A stretch of DNA of 64,000 nt from Petrolisthes cinctipes (Eukaryota; Arthropoda; Malacostraca; Decapoda; Porcellanidae): positions 305,501-369,500 of the forward strand of contig JAWQEG010000508.1 of NCBI GenBank assembly GCA_033782935.1, written 5' to 3'. Numbering within the stretch: the stretch's first letter is position 1; every line of letters starts with the position of its first letter. Shown in pieces: positions 23,101 through 36,700 of this stretch. The notes under the pieces were generated by a model. The model made no database searches. It had not been told where the DNA came from and was given only the letters and a program-made list of their open reading frames with translations. Both the position numbers and the translations under genes were made by a program.

Positions 23101-24929
23101 GCTTGCACATATCGACTTTTGAGCACCTAAAAGATCGATTTTTAGTATGTTTTTGGCCTATATTTTGAAAATATTCTAGCACTGAGTAGGCATGTACAGA
23201 TCGCTTCTGGGACCCCAAAATATCGAATTTTCGGGTGTTTTGAACTTGAATTTGGAATATAAACGAGTACAGAAGATGCATGCACATATCGACTTTGGGC
23301 ACCTAAAATATCGATTTTTAGCATGTTTTGGGCCTGAATTTTGAAAATACTCTAACACGGAGTAGGCATGTACAGATCGCTTCTGGGACCCCAAAATATC
23401 GAATTTTCGGGTGTTTTAGGCCTGAATTTGAGATATCGCCTTTACGCACCTAAAATATCGATTTTTAGCATGTTTTGAGCCTATATTTTGAAAATATTCT
23501 AGCACTGAGTAGGCATGTACAGATCGATTCTGGGACCCCAAAATATCGAATTTTTGGGTGTTTTGAGCTTGAATTTGAGATATAAACGAGTACAGAAGAT
23601 GCATGCACATATCGACTTTTGGGCACCTAAAATATCGATTTTGAGCATGTTTTGAGCCTATATTTTGAAAACATTCTAGCACTGAGTAGGCATGTACAGA
23701 TCGCTTCTGGGACCCCAAAATATTGAATTTTTGGGTGTTTTGAGCCTGAATTTGAGATATAAAAGGGTACAGAAGATACATGCACATATTGACTTTGGGC
23801 ATCTAAATTATCGATTTTCAGTATGTTTTGGGCCTGTATTTTGAAAATACTCTAACACGGAGTAGGCATGTACAGATCGCTTCTGGGACCCCAAAATATC
23901 GAATTTTCGGGTGTTTTGAGCCTGAATTTGAGATATAAACGGGTACTGAAGATGCATGCACATATCCACTTTTGGGCACCCAAAACATCGATTTTGAGCA
24001 TGTTTTGGGCCTGTATTTTGAAAATCCTCTAACACGGAGTAGGCATGTACAGATTGCTTCTGGGACCCCAAAATATCGAATTTTCGGGGGTTTTGGGCCT
24101 GAATTTGAGATATCGCCTTTACTCACCTAAAATATCGATTTTAAGCATGTTTTGAGCCTATATTTTGAAAATATTCTAGCACTGAGTAGGCATGTACAGA
24201 TCGCTTCTGGGATCCCAAAATATCGAATTTTCGGGTGTTTTCAGCATTAATTTGAGATATAAACAAGTACAGAAGATGCATTCACATATCGACTTTTGGG
24301 CACCTAAAATATCGATTTTGAGCATGTTTTGTGCCTATATTTTGAAAACATTCGAGCACTGAGTAGGCATGTACAGCTCGCTTCTGGGACCACAAAATAT
24401 CGAATTTTCGGGTTTTTAGGGCCACTATTTGAGATATAAACGGGTACCGAAGATGCATGCACATATCGACTTTTGGGCACCTAAAAGATCGATTTTCAGT
24501 ATGTTTTTGGCCTGTATTTTGAAAATACTCTAACACGGATCGCTACAGATCTCTTCTGGGACCACTAAATATCGAATTTTCGGGTGTTTAGGTCCAGAAT
24601 TTGAGATATAAACGGGTACGGTAGATGCATGCACATATCGACTTTTGGGCACCTAAAACATCGATTTTCAGTATGTTTTTTGCCTGTATTTTGAAAATAC
24701 TCTAACACGGAGTAGGCATGTACAGATCGCTTCTGGGACCCCTAAATATCAAATTTTCGGGTGTTTAGGGCCAGAATTTGAGATATAAACGGGTACAGAA
24801 GATACATGCACATATTGACTTTGGGCATCTAAATTATCGATTTTCAACATGTTTTGGCCCTGTATTTTGAAAATACTCTAACACGGAGTAGGCATGTACA
24901 GATCGCTTCTGGGACCCCAAAATATAGAA
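17173..24929 (+). repeat. 8.1-kb higher-order unit, copy 2 (7,757 bp, two monomers deleted)
   Basis: This copy is collinear with copy 1 throughout except for a clean absence of 353 bp at about 18341-18350. Copies 1 and 3 both contain those 353 bp. Private point differences include AAATGGGTACGG near 18194, GGATTTTGAACTT-type conversions and CTCTGAAACGG near 22998. The near identity over more than 7 kb points to a single large unequal exchange or segmental duplication in recent time. An assembly duplication should be excluded with long reads. Confidence 0.9.
18331..18350 (+). repeat. Hybrid monomer at the 353-bp deletion junction in copy 2
   Basis: The left part (ATCAAATTTTCGGG) matches copy 1 at 10221-10234. 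The right part (TGTTTTGAGCCTG) matches copy 1 at 10588 onward. The junction lies in identical sequence, so the crossover point cannot be placed more exactly. The result is a hybrid L monomer in the correct frame of the array. Confidence 0.8.
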
Positions 24930-27265
24930 TTTTCGGGTGTTTTGAGCCTGAATTTGAGATATAAACGGGTACTGAAGATGCATGCACATATCCACATTTG
25001 GGCACCTAAAACATCGATTTTGAGCATGTTTTGGGCCTGTATTTTGAAAATACTCTAACACGGAGTAGGCATGTACAGATCGCTTCTGGGACCCCTAAAT
25101 ATCGAATTTTCGGGTGTTTTGGGCCTTAATTTGAGATATCGCCTTGACGCACCTAAATATCGATTTTTAGCATGTTTTGAGCCAATATTTTGAAAATATT
25201 CTAGCACTGAGTAGGCATGTACAGATCGCTTCTGGGACCCCCAAATATCGAATTTTCGGGTGTTTTCAGCCTGAATTTGAGATATAATCGAGTACAGAAG
25301 ATGCATGCACATATCGACTTTTTGGCACCTAAAATATCGATTTTGTGCATGTTTTGAGCCTATATTTTGAAAATATTCTAGCACTGAGTAGGCATGTACA
25401 GATCGCTTCTGGGACCCCAAAATATCGAATTTTCAGGTGTTTTGAGCCTGAATTTGAGATATAAACGAGTATAGAAGATGCATACACATATTGACTTTGG
25501 GCACCAAAAATATCGATTTTCAGCATGTTTTGGGCCTGAATTTTGAAAATACTCTAACACCGAGATCGCTTCTGGGACCCCAAAATATCGAATTTTTGGG
25601 TGTTTGGGCCTGAATTTGAGATATCGCCTTTACGCACCTAAAATATCGATTTTTAGCATGTTTTGAGCCTATAATTTGAAAAATATTCTAGCACTGAGTA
25701 GGCATGTACAGATCGCTTCTGGTACCCCAAAATATCGAATTTTCGGGTGTTTTGAGCTTGAATTTGAGATATAAACGAGTACAGAAGATGCATGCACATA
25801 TCGATTTTTGGGCACCTAAAATATCGATTTTGAGCATGTTTTGAGCCTATATTTTGAAAACATTCTAGCACTGAGTAGGCATGTACATATCGCATCTGGG
25901 ACCCAAAAATATCGAATTTTCGGGTGTTTAGGGCCAGAATTTGAGATATAAACGGGTACGGAAGATGCATGCACATATCGACATTTGGGCACCTAAAACA
26001 TCGATTTTCAGTTTGTTTTTGGCCTGTATTTTGAAAATACACTAACACGGAGTAGACATGTACAGATCGCTTCTGGCACCCCTAAATATCAAATTTTCGG
26101 GTGTTTAGGGAAAGAATTTGAGATATAAACGGTTACAGAAGATTAATGCACATATCGACTTTTGGGAACCTAAAATATCGATTTTTAGCATGTTTTTAGT
26201 CTATATTTTGAAAATATTCTAGCACTGAGTAGGCATGTACAGATCGCTTCTGGGACCCCAAAATATTGAATTTTTGGGTGTTTTGAGCCTGAATTTGAGA
26301 TATAAACGGGTACAGAAGATACATGCACATATTGACTTTGGGCATCTAAAATATCGATTTTCAGCATGTTTTAGGCATGTATTTTGAAAATACTCTAACA
26401 CGGAGTAGGCATGTACAGATCGCTTCTGGGACCCTTAAATATCGAATTTTCGGGTGTTTTGAGCCTGAATTTGAGATATAAACGACTATAAAAGATGCAT
26501 ACACATATTGACTTTGGGCACCAAAAATATCGATTTTAAGCATGTTTTGAGCCTATATTTTGAAAACATTCTAGCACTGAAAAGGCATGTACAGATCGCT
26601 TCTGGGACCCCAAAATATTGAATTTTCGGGTGTTTTGAGCCTGAATTTTAGATATAAACGGGTACAGAAGATACATGCACATATTGACTTTGGGCATCTA
26701 AAATATCGATTTTCAGCATGTTTTGGGCCTGTATTTTGAAAATTCTCTAACATGGAGTAGGCATGTACAGATCGCTTCTGGGACCCAAAATATCGAATTT
26801 TCGGGGGTTTTGGGCCTTAATTTGAGATATCGCCTTTACGCACCTAAAATATCGATTTTTAGCATGTTTTGAGCCTATATTTTGAAAATATTCTAGCACT
26901 GAGTAGGCATGTACAGATCGATTCTGGGACCCTCAAATATCGAATTTTCGGATGTTTTGAGCTTGAATTTGAGATATAAACGAGTACAGAAGATGCATGC
27001 ACATATCGACTTTTGGGCACATAAAATATCGATTTTTAGCATGTTTTTAGTCTATATTTTGAAAATATTCTAGCACTGAGTAGGCATGTACAGATCGCTT
27101 CTGGGACCCCAAAATATTGAATTTTCGGGTGTTTTGAGCCTGAATTTGAGATATAAACGGGTACAGAAGATACATGCACATATTGACTTTGGGCATCTAA
27201 AATATCGATTTTCAGCATGTTTTTGGAATGTATTTTGAAAATACTCTAACACGGAGTAGGCATGT

Positions 27266-27290
27266 ACAAATCGCTTCTGGGACCCCAAAA
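27266..27290 (+). repeat. Junction of a 2,684-bp internal deletion in copy 3
   Basis: The left side (ACAAATCGCTTCTGG) corresponds to copy 2 near 19160. The right side (GACCCCAAAATAT, leading to GTTTAGGGCTAG) corresponds to copy 2 near 21850. The offset to copy 2 changes from 8,110 to 5,426, so about 16 monomers are missing. The breakpoint lies in the highly conserved CGCTTCTGG word, as expected for unequal homologous exchange. Confidence 0.8.
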
Positions 27291-27574
27291 TATTGAATTT
27301 TCGGGTGTTTAGGGCTAGAATTTGAGATATAAACGGGTACAGAAGATGCTTGCACATATCGACTTTTGAGCACCTAAAAGATCGATTTTTATTATGTTTT
27401 TGGCCTATATTTTGAAAATATTCTAGCACTGAGTAGGCATGTACAGATCGCTTCTGGGACCCCAAAATATCGAATTTTCGGGTGTTTTGAACTTGAATTT
27501 GGAATATAAACGAGTACAGAAGATGCATGCACATATCGACTTTTAGGCACCTAAAATATCGATTTTCATCATGT

Positions 27575-27590
27575 TTTGGGCATGTACAGA
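27575..27590 (+). repeat. 34-bp microhomology deletion within a monomer
   Basis: ATGTTTTGGGC is followed directly by ATGTACAGATC. In copies 1 and 2 the first GGC is followed by CTGTATTTTG..., and the second GGC precedes ATGTACAG, 34 bp later. One GGC and the intervening bases are lost. The unit loses its dyad and the CACGGAGTA word. The deletion is unique to copy 3. Confidence 0.8.
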
Positions 27591-27945
27591 TCGCTTCTGG
27601 TACCCCAAAATATCGAATTTTAGAGTGTTTTGGGCCTTAATTTGAGATATCGACTTTTTGGCACCTAAAATATCGATTTTCAGCATGTTTTAAGCCTATA
27701 TTTTGAAAATATTCTCGCACTGAGTAGGCATGTACAGATTGCTTCTGAGACCCCAAAATATTGAATTTTCGGGTGTTTAGGGCCAGAATTTGAGATATAA
27801 ACGGGTACAGATGATGCATGCACATATCGACTTTTGGGCACCTAAAAGATCGATTTTCAGTATGTTTTTGGCCTGTATTTTGAAAATACTCTAACACGGA
27901 GTAGGCATGTACAGATCGCTTCTGGGACCCCTAAATATCGAATTT

Positions 27946-30900
27946 TTGGGTGTTTTGGGCCTTAATTTGAGATATCGCCTTTACGCACCTAAAATATCGA
28001 TTTTTAGCATGTTTTGAGCCTATATTTTGAAAATATTCTAGCACTGAGTAGGCATGTACAGATCGATTCTGGGACCCCAAAATATCGAATTTTCGGGTGT
28101 TTTGAGCAAGAATTTGAGATATAAACGGGTACAGAAGATGCATGCACATATCGACTTTTGGGCACCTAAAAGATCGATTTTCGGTATGTTTTTGGCCTGT
28201 ATTTTGAAAATACTTTAACACGGAGTAGGCATGTACAGATCGTTTTTGGGTCCCCTAAATATCGAATTTTCGGGTGTTTTGGGCCATAATTTGAGATATC
28301 GCCTATAAGCACCTAAAATATCGATTTTTAGCATGTTTTGAGCCTATATTTTGAAATAATTCTAGCAATGAGTAGGCATGTACAGATCGCTTCTGGGACC
28401 CCAAAATATTGAATTTTCGGGTGTTTTGAGACTGAATTTGAGATATAAACGGGTACAGAAGATGCATGCACATATCGACTTTTGGCAACCTAAAATATCG
28501 ATTTTGAGCATGTTTTGAGCCTATATTTTGAAAACATTCTAGCACTGAGTAGTTATGTACAGATCGCTTCTGGGACCCCAAAATATCGAATTTTCGGGTG
28601 TTTTGAGCCTGAATTTAAGATATAAACGAGTATAGACGATGCTAACACATATTGACTTTTGCACCAAAAATATCGATTTTCAGCATGTTTTGGGCCTGAA
28701 TTTTGAAAATACTCTAACACGGAGTAGGCATGTACAGATCGCTTCTGGGACCCCAAAATATCGAATTTTCGGGTGTTTAGGGCTAGAATTTGAGATATAA
28801 ACGGGTATAGAAGATGCTTGCACATATCGACTTTTGAGCACCTAAAAGATCGATTTTCAGTATGTTTTTGGCCTATATTTTGAAAATACTCTAACACGGA
28901 ATAGGCATGTACAGATCGCTTCTGGTACCCCAAAATATTGAATTTTCGGGTGTTTAGGGCCAGAATTTGAGATATAAACGGGTACAGAAGATGCATGCAC
29001 ATATCGACTTTTGGGCACCTAAAAGATCGATTTTCGGTATGTTTTTGGCCTGTATTTTGAAAATACTTTAACACGGAGTAGGCATGTACAGATCGCTTTT
29101 GGGTCCCCTAAATATCGAATTTTCGGGTGTTTTGGGCCTTAATTTGAGATATCGCCTTTACGCACCTAAAATATCGATTTTTAGCATGTTTTGAGCCTAT
29201 ATTTTGAAATAATTCTAGCACTGAGTAGGCATGTACAGATCGCTTCTGGGACCCCAAAATATCGAATTTTCGGGTGTTTTGAGCCTGAATATGAGATATA
29301 AACGAGTACAGAAGATGTATGCACATATCGACTTTTGGGCACCTAAAATATCGATTTTGAGCATGTTTTGAGCCTATATTTTGAAAACATTCTAGCACTG
29401 AGTAGGCATGTACAGATCGCTTCTGGGACCCCAAAATATCGAATTTTCGGGTGTTTTGAGCCTGAATTTGAGATATAAACGAGTATAGAAGATGCATACA
29501 CATATTGACTTTGGGCACCAAAAATATCGATTTTCATCATGTTTTGGGCCTGAATTTTGAAAATATTTTAACACGGAGTAGGCATGTACAGATCGCTTCT
29601 CGGACCCCTAAATATCGAATTTTCGGGTGTTTTGGGACTGAATTTGAGATATCGACTTTTTGGCACCTAAAAGATCGATTTTTAGCAGGTTTTTAGCCTA
29701 TATTTTGAAAATATTCTAGCACTGAGTAGGCATGTACAGATTCCTTCTGAGACCACAAAATATTGAATTTTCGGGTCTTTTGAGCCTGAATTTGAGATAT
29801 AAACGGGTACAGAAGATGCATGCACATATCGACTTTTGGGCACCTAAAATATCGATTTTGAGCATGTTTTGAGGCTATATTTTGAAAACATTCTAGCACT
29901 GAGTAGGCATGTACAGATCGCTTCTGGGACACCAAAATATCGAATTTTCGGGTGTTTTGGGCCTGAATTTGAGATATCCCCTTTACGCACCTAAAATATC
30001 GATTTTTAGCATGTTTGTAGCCTATATTTTGAAAATATTCTAGCACTTAGTAGTCATGTACAGATTGCTTCTGGGACCCCAAAATATTGAATTTTCGGGT
30101 GTTTTGAGACTGAATTTGAGATATAAACGGGTACAGAAGATGCATGCACATATCGACTTTTGGCAACCTAAAATATCGATTTTGAGCATGTTTTGAGCCT
30201 ATATTTTGAAAACATTCTAGCACTGAGTAGTTATGTACAGATCGCTTCTGGGACCCCAAAATATCGAATTTTCGGGTGTTTTGAGCCTGAATTTAAGATA
30301 TAAACGAGTATAGACGATGCTAACACATATTGACTTTTGCACCAAAAATATCGATTTTCAGCATGTTTTGGGCCTGAATTTTGAAAATACTCTAACACGG
30401 AGTAGCCATGTACAGATCGCTTCTGGGACCCCAAAATATCGAATTTTCGGGTGTTTAGGGCTAGAATTTGAGATATAAACGGGTATAGAAGATGCTTGCA
30501 CATATCGACTTTTGAGCACCTAAAAGATCGATTTTCAGTATGTTTTTGGCCTATATTTTGAAAATACTCTAACACGGAATAGGCATGTACAGATCGCTTC
30601 TGGTACCCCAAAATATTGAATTTTCGGGTGTTTAGGGCCAGAATTTGAGATATAAACGGGTACAGAAGATGCATGCACATATCGACTTTTGAGCACCTAA
30701 AAGATCGATTTTCAGTATGTTTTTGGCCTTTTTTTTTTAAATACTTTAACACGGAGTAGGCATGTACAGATCGCTTCTGGGACCCCATAATATCGAATTT
30801 TCGGGTGTTTTGGACCTGAATTTGAGATATCGCCTTTACGCACCTAAATTATCGATTTTTAGCATGTTTTTAGCCTATATTTTGAAAATATTCTAGCACT

Positions 30901-31459
30901 GAGTAGGCATGTACAGATTGCTTCTGGGACCGCAAAATATTGAATTTTCTTGTGTTTAGGGCCAGAATTTGAGATATAAACGGATACAGAAGATGCATGC
31001 ACATTTCGACTTTTGGGCACCTAAAATATCGATTTTGAGCATGTTTTGAGCCTATATTTTGAAAACATTCTAGCACTGAGTAGGCATGTACAGATCGCTT
31101 CTGGGACCCCAAAATATTGAATTTTCTTGTGTTTAGGGACAGAATTTGAGATATAAACGGGTACAGAGGATGCAAGCACATATCGACTTTTGGGCACCTA
31201 AAAGATCGATTTTTAGTATGTTTTTGGCCTATATTTTGAAAATACTCTAACACGGAGTAGGCATGTACAGATCGCTTCTGGGACCCCAAAATATAGAATT
31301 TTCGGGTGTTTTGGGTCTGAATTTGAGATTTCACCTTTACGCCCCTAAAATATCGATTTTTAGCATGTTTTGAGCCTATATTTTGAAAATATTTTAGCAC
31401 TGAGTAGGCATGTACAGATCGCTTATGGGACCCTTAAATATCGAAGTTTAGGGTGTTTT
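27946..31459 (+). repeat. Mosaic monomers with a 1,678-bp duplication
   Basis: The order of subtypes changes here. A block with GAGCAAGAATTTGAG near 28104 recurs near 35233, 37675, 38323 and 43160. A block with GGGCCATAATTTG and GAAATAATTCTAGCAATGAG (about 28233-28380) matches 11900-12045. The segment at about 28385-29010 recurs at 30063-30690 with an offset of 1,678 bp, sharing GAGTAGTTATG (28551/30229), GAATTTAAGATAT and GACTTTTGCACC. ATTTTCTTGTGTTTAGG units appear near 30946 and 31124. No gene is present. Confidence 0.8.
30729..30738 (+). repeat. Ten-T run replacing the dyad
   Basis: GGCCTGTATTTTGAAAATAC has become GGCC followed by ten T and AAATAC, which removes the inverted repeat. This is an isolated change not seen in the related block at 29040-29070. 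Slippage at a T-rich site is the simplest explanation. A Pol III-type terminator meaning is not supported, because no Pol III gene is nearby. Confidence 0.6.
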
Positions 31460-33757
31460 GGGACTGAATTTGAGATATCGACTTTTTGGCACCTAAAAGA
31501 TCGATTTTTAGCATGTTTGTAGCCTATATTTTGAAAATATTCTAGCACTTAGTAGGCATGTACAGATTGCTTCTGGGACCCCAAAATATTGAATTTTCGG
31601 GTGTTTTGAGACTGAATTTGAGATATAAACGGGTGCAGAAGATGCATGCACATATCGACTTTTGGCAACCTAAAATATCGATTTTGAGCATGTTTTGAGC
31701 CTATATTTCGAAAACATTCTAGCACAGAGTAGTTATGTACAGATCGCTTCTGGGACCCCAAAATATCGAATTTTCGGGTGTTTTGAGCCTGAATTTGAAA
31801 TATAAACGAGTATAGACGATGCTAACACATATTGACTTTGGGCACTAAAAATATCAATTTTCAGCATGTTTTGGGCCTGAATTTTGAAAATACTCTAACA
31901 AGGAGTAGGCATGTACAGATCGCTTCTGGGACCCCAAAATATCGAATTTTCGGGTATTTGGGGCTGAATTTGAGATTTCGCCTTTACGCCACTAAAATAT
32001 CGATTTTTAGCATGTTTTGAGCCCATATTTTGAAAATATTCAAGCACTGAGATGGCATGTACAGATCGTTTCTGGGACCCCAAAATATCGATTTTCGGGT
32101 GTTTAGGGCCAGAATTTGAGATATAAACGGGTAGAGAAGATGCATGCACATATCGACTTTTGGGCACCTAAAATATCGATTTTGAGCATGTTTTGAGCCT
32201 ATATTTTGAAAACATTCTAGCACTGCGTAGGCATGTACAGATCGCTTCTGGGACCCCTAAATATCGAATTTTCGGGTGTTTTCGGACTGAATTTGAGATA
32301 TCGACTTTTTGGCACCTAAAAGATCGATTTTTAGTAGGTTTTTAGCCAATATTTTGAAAATATTCTAGCACTGAGTAGGCATGTACAGATTGCTTCTGGG
32401 ACCCAAAAATATCGAATTTTCGGGTGTTTTGAGCATGAATTTGAGATATAAACGGGTACTGAAGATGCCTGCACATATCGACTTTTGGGCACCTAAAACA
32501 TCGATTTTGAGCATGTTTTGGGCCTGTATTTTGTAAATACTCTAACACGGAGTAGGCATGTACAGATACCTTCTGGGACCCCTAAATATCGAATTTTCGG
32601 GTGTTTTGGGACTGAATTTTAGATATCGACTTTTTGGCACCTAAAAGATCGATTTTTAGCATGTTTGTAGCCTATATTTTGAAAATATTCTAGCACTTAG
32701 TAGGCATGTACAGATTGCTTCTGGGACCCCAAAATATTGAATTTTCGGGTGTTTTGAGACTGAATTTGAGATATAAACGGGTGCAGAAGATGCATGCACA
32801 TATCGACTTTTGGCAACCTAAAATATCGATTTTGAGCATGTTTTGAGCCTATATTTCGAAAACATTCTAGCACTGAGTAGTTATGTACAGATCGCTTCTG
32901 GGACCCCAAAATATCGAATTTTCGGGTGTTTTGAGCCTGAATTTGAGATATAAACGAGTATAGACGATGCTAACACATATTGACTTTGGGCACTAAAAAT
33001 ATCGATTTTCAGCATGTTTTGGGCCTGAATTTTGAAAGTACTCTAACAAGGAGTAGGCATGTACAGATCGCTTCTGGGACCCCAAAATATCGAATTTTCG
33101 GGTGTTTTGGGTCTGAATTTGAGATTTCGCCTTTACGCCACTAAAATATCGATTTTTAGCATGTTTTGAGCCTATATTTTGAAAATATTCAAGCACTGAG
33201 TAGGCATGTACAGATCGTTTCTGGGACCCCAAAATATCGATTTTCGGGTGTTTAGGGCCAGAATTTGAGATATAAACGGGTAAAGAAGATGCATGCACAT
33301 ATCGACTTTTGGGCACCTAAAATATCGATTTTGAGCATGTTTTGAGCCTATATTTTGAAAACATTCTAGCACTGCGTAGGCATGTACAGATCGCTTCTGG
33401 GACCCCTAAATATCGAATTTTCGGGTGTTTTGGGACTGAATTTGAGATATCGACTTTTTGGCACCTAAAAGATCGAGTTTTAGTAGGTTTTTAGCCTATA
33501 TTTTGAAAATATTCTAGCACTGAGTAGGCATGTACAGATTGCTTCTGGGACCCCAAAATATCGAATTTTCGGGTGTTTTGAGCATGAATTTGAGATATAA
33601 ACGGGTACTGAAGATGCATGCACATATCGACTTTTGGGCACCTAAAACATCGATTTTGAGCATGTTTTGGGCCTGTATTTTGTAAATACTCTAACACGGA
33701 GTAGGCATGTACACATCGCTTCTGGAACCCCATAATATCGAATTTTCGGGTGTTTTG
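31460..33757 (+). repeat. Tandem duplication of a 1.15-kb block
   Basis: The block beginning near 31460 recurs beginning near 32608. The offset is 1,148 bp, rising to 1,149 after a 1-bp indel in GGGTATTTGGGGCTG against GGGTGTTTTGGGTCTG. Shared rare features are GCATGTTTGTAGCC (31511/32659), GGGTGCAGAAG, CTATATTTCGAAAAC, GAGTAGTTATG, GAGATTTCGCC, TATTCAAGCACTGAG, CACTGCGTAGG and TATTTTGTAAATAC (32532/33681). The two copies are adjacent, as expected from one unequal exchange. Confidence 0.85.
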
Positions 33758-36700
33758 GGCCTGAATTTGAGATATCGCCTTTACGCACCTAAATTATCGA
33801 TTTTTATCATGTTTTTAGCCTATATTTTGAAAATATTCTAGCACTGAGTAGGCATGTACAGATTGCTTCTGGGACCCCAAAATATTGAATTTTCTTGTGT
33901 TTAGGTCCAGAATTAGAGATATAAACGGATACAGAAGATGCATGCACATTTCGACTTTTGGGCACCTAAAATATCGATTTTGAGCATGTTTTGAGCCTAT
34001 ATTTTGAAAATACTCTAACACGGAAAAGGCATGTACAGATCGCTTCTGGGACCCCAAAATATAGAATTTTCGGGTGTTTTGGGTCTGAATTTGAGATATC
34101 GACTTTTTGGCACCTAAAATATCGATTTTGAGCATGTTTTTAGCCTATATTTTGAAAATATTCTTGAACTGAGTAGGCATGTACAGATTGCTTCTTCGAC
34201 CCCAAAATATTGAATTTTCCGGTGTTTTGACCCTGAATTTTAGATATAAACGGGTACAGAATATACATGCACATATTGACTTTGGGCATCTAAATTATCG
34301 ATTTTCAGCATGTTTTGGGCCTGTATTTTGAAAATACTCTAACACGGAGTAGGCATGTACAGATCGCTTCTGGGTCCCCAAAATATCGAATTTTCGGGAG
34401 TTTTGAGCCTGAATTTGAGATATAAACGGGTACAGAAGATGCATGCACATATCCACTTTTGGGCACCTAAAACATCGATTTTGAGCATGTTTTGGGCCTG
34501 TATTTTGAAAATACTCTAACACGGAGTAGGCATGTACAGATCGATTCTGGGACCCCTAAATATCGAATTTTCGGGTGTTTTGGGACTGAATTTGAGATAT
34601 CGACTTTTTGGCACCTAAAAGATCGATTTTTAGTAGGTTTTTAGCCTATATTTTGAAAATATTCTAGCACTGAGTAGGCATGTACAGATTGCTTCTGGGA
34701 CCCCAAAATATTGATTTTTCGGGTGTTTTGAGCCTGAATTTGAGATATAAACGGGTACAGAAGATACATGCACATATTGACTTTGGGCATCTAAAATATC
34801 GATTTTCAGCATGTTTTGGGCATGTATTTTGAAAATACTCTAACACGGAGTAGGCATGTATAGATCGCTTCTGGGACCCCAAAATATCGAATTTTCGGGT
34901 GTTTTGAGCCTGAATTTAAGATATAAACGGGTACTAAAGATGCATGCACATATCGACTTTTGGGCACCTAAAACATCGATTTTGAGCATGTTTTGAGCCT
35001 ATATTTTGAAAACATTCTAGCACTGAGTAGGCATGTACAGATCGCTTCTGGGACCCCTAAATATCGAATTTTCGGGTGTTTTGGGACTGAATTTGAGATA
35101 TCGACTTTTTGGCACATAAAAGATCGATTTTTAGCATGTTTTGAGACTATATTTTGAAAATATTCTAGCACTGAGTAGGCATGTACAGATCGATTCTGGG
35201 ACCCCAAAATATCGAATTTTCGGGTGTTTTGAGCAAGAATTTGAGATATAAACGGGTACAGAAGATGCATGCACATTTCGACTTTTGGGCACCTAAAAGA
35301 TCGATTTTCGGTATGTTTTTGGCCTGTATATTGAAAATACTTTAACACGGTGTAGGCATGTACAGATCGCTTATGGGACCCCTAAATATCGAATTTTCGG
35401 GTGTCTTGGGCCTTAATTTGAGATATCGCCTTTACGCACCTAAAATATCGATTTTTAGCATGTTTTGAGCCTATATTTTGAAATAATTCTAGCACTGAGT
35501 AGGCATGTACAGATCGCTTCTGGGACCCCAAAATATCGAATTTTCGGGTGTTTTGAGCCTGAATTTGAGATATGAACTAGTACAGAAGATGCATGCACAT
35601 ATCGACTTTTGGGCACCTAAAATATCGATTTTGAGCATGTTTTGAGCCTATATTTTGAAAACATTCTAGCACTGAGTAGGCATGTACAGATCGCTTCTGG
35701 GACCCCAAAATATCGGATTTTCGGGTGTTTTGAGCCTGAATTTGAGATATAAACGAGTATAGAAGATGCATACACATATTGTCTTTGGGCACCTAAAACA
35801 TCGATTTTGAGCATGTTTTGGGCCTGAATTTTGAAAATACTCTAACAAGGAGTAGGCATGTACAGATCGCTTCTGGGACCCCAAAATATCGAATTTTCGG
35901 GTGTTTTGGGTCTGAATTTGAGATTTCGCCTTTACGCCACTAAAATATCGATTTTTAGCATGTTTTAAGCCTATATTTTGAAAATATTCAAGCACTGAGT
36001 AGGCATGTACAGATCGTTTCTGGGACCCCAAAATATCGATTTTCGGGTGTTTAGGGCCAGAATTTGAGATATAAACGGGTACAGAAGATGCATGCACATA
36101 TCGACTTTTGGGCACCTAAAATATCGATTTTGAGCATGTTTTGAGCCTATATTTTGAAAACATTCTAGCACTGCGTAGGCATGTACAGATCGCTTCTGGG
36201 ACCCCTAAATATCGAATTTTCGGGTGTTTTGGGACTGAATTTGAGATATCGACTTTTTGGCACCTAAAGATCGATTTTTAGTAGGTTTTTAGCCTATATT
36301 TTGAAAATATTCTAGCACTGAGTAGGCATGTACAGATTGCTTCTGGGACCCCAAAATATCGAATTTTCGGGTGTTTTGAGCATGAATTTGAGATATAAAC
36401 GGGTACTGAAGATGCATGCACATATCGACTTTTGGGCACCTAAAACATCGATTTTGAGCATGTTTTGGGCCTGTATTTTGTAAATACTCTAACACGGAGT
36501 AGGCATGTACAGATCGCTTTTGGAACCCCATAATATCGAATTTTCGGGTGTTTTGGGCCTGAATTTGAGATATCGCCTTTACGCACCTAAATTATCGATT
36601 TTTATCATGTTTTTAGCCTATATTTTGAAAATATTCTAGCACTGAGTAGGCATGTACAGATTGCTTCTGGGACCCCAAAATATTGAATTTTCTTGTGTTT

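Larger units (their letters stand above)
24930..27945 (+). repeat. 8.1-kb higher-order unit, copy 3 (truncated, internally deleted)
   Basis: This copy follows copy 2 at +7757 up to the indel. It contains the 353-bp pair (GTTTAGGGAAAG near 26103), so the offset rises to +8110. Near 27275 it jumps forward by 2,684 bp of unit sequence: CAAATCGCTTCTGG is joined to a GTTTAGGGCTAG unit, and the offset to copy 2 becomes +5426. A further 34-bp deletion at 27580/27581 gives +5392. Similarity to the unit ends near 27945, where CGAATTTTTGGGTG replaces CGAATTTTAGGGTG and the order changes. Confidence 0.88.

Noticed and set aside
9063..24929. Certain assembly error creating the two 8-kb copies
   Set aside because: Copy 2 lacks 353 bp and both copies have private substitutions, so they are not a simple duplicated contig. 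The possibility cannot be fully excluded without long-read support and is flagged as a check.
29505..29696. Plus-strand frames of about 60 codons (also 5494, 7695, 31832, 37255, 38695, 40024, 40535, 44031, 46519, 57934)
   Set aside because: They span single monomers, have no ribosomal or promoter context, and copies of the same monomer elsewhere are interrupted by stops.
30729..30738. T-run as an RNA polymerase III terminator
   Set aside because: There is no tRNA, 5S or other Pol III gene upstream. The run replaces part of one monomer and is a local slippage change.
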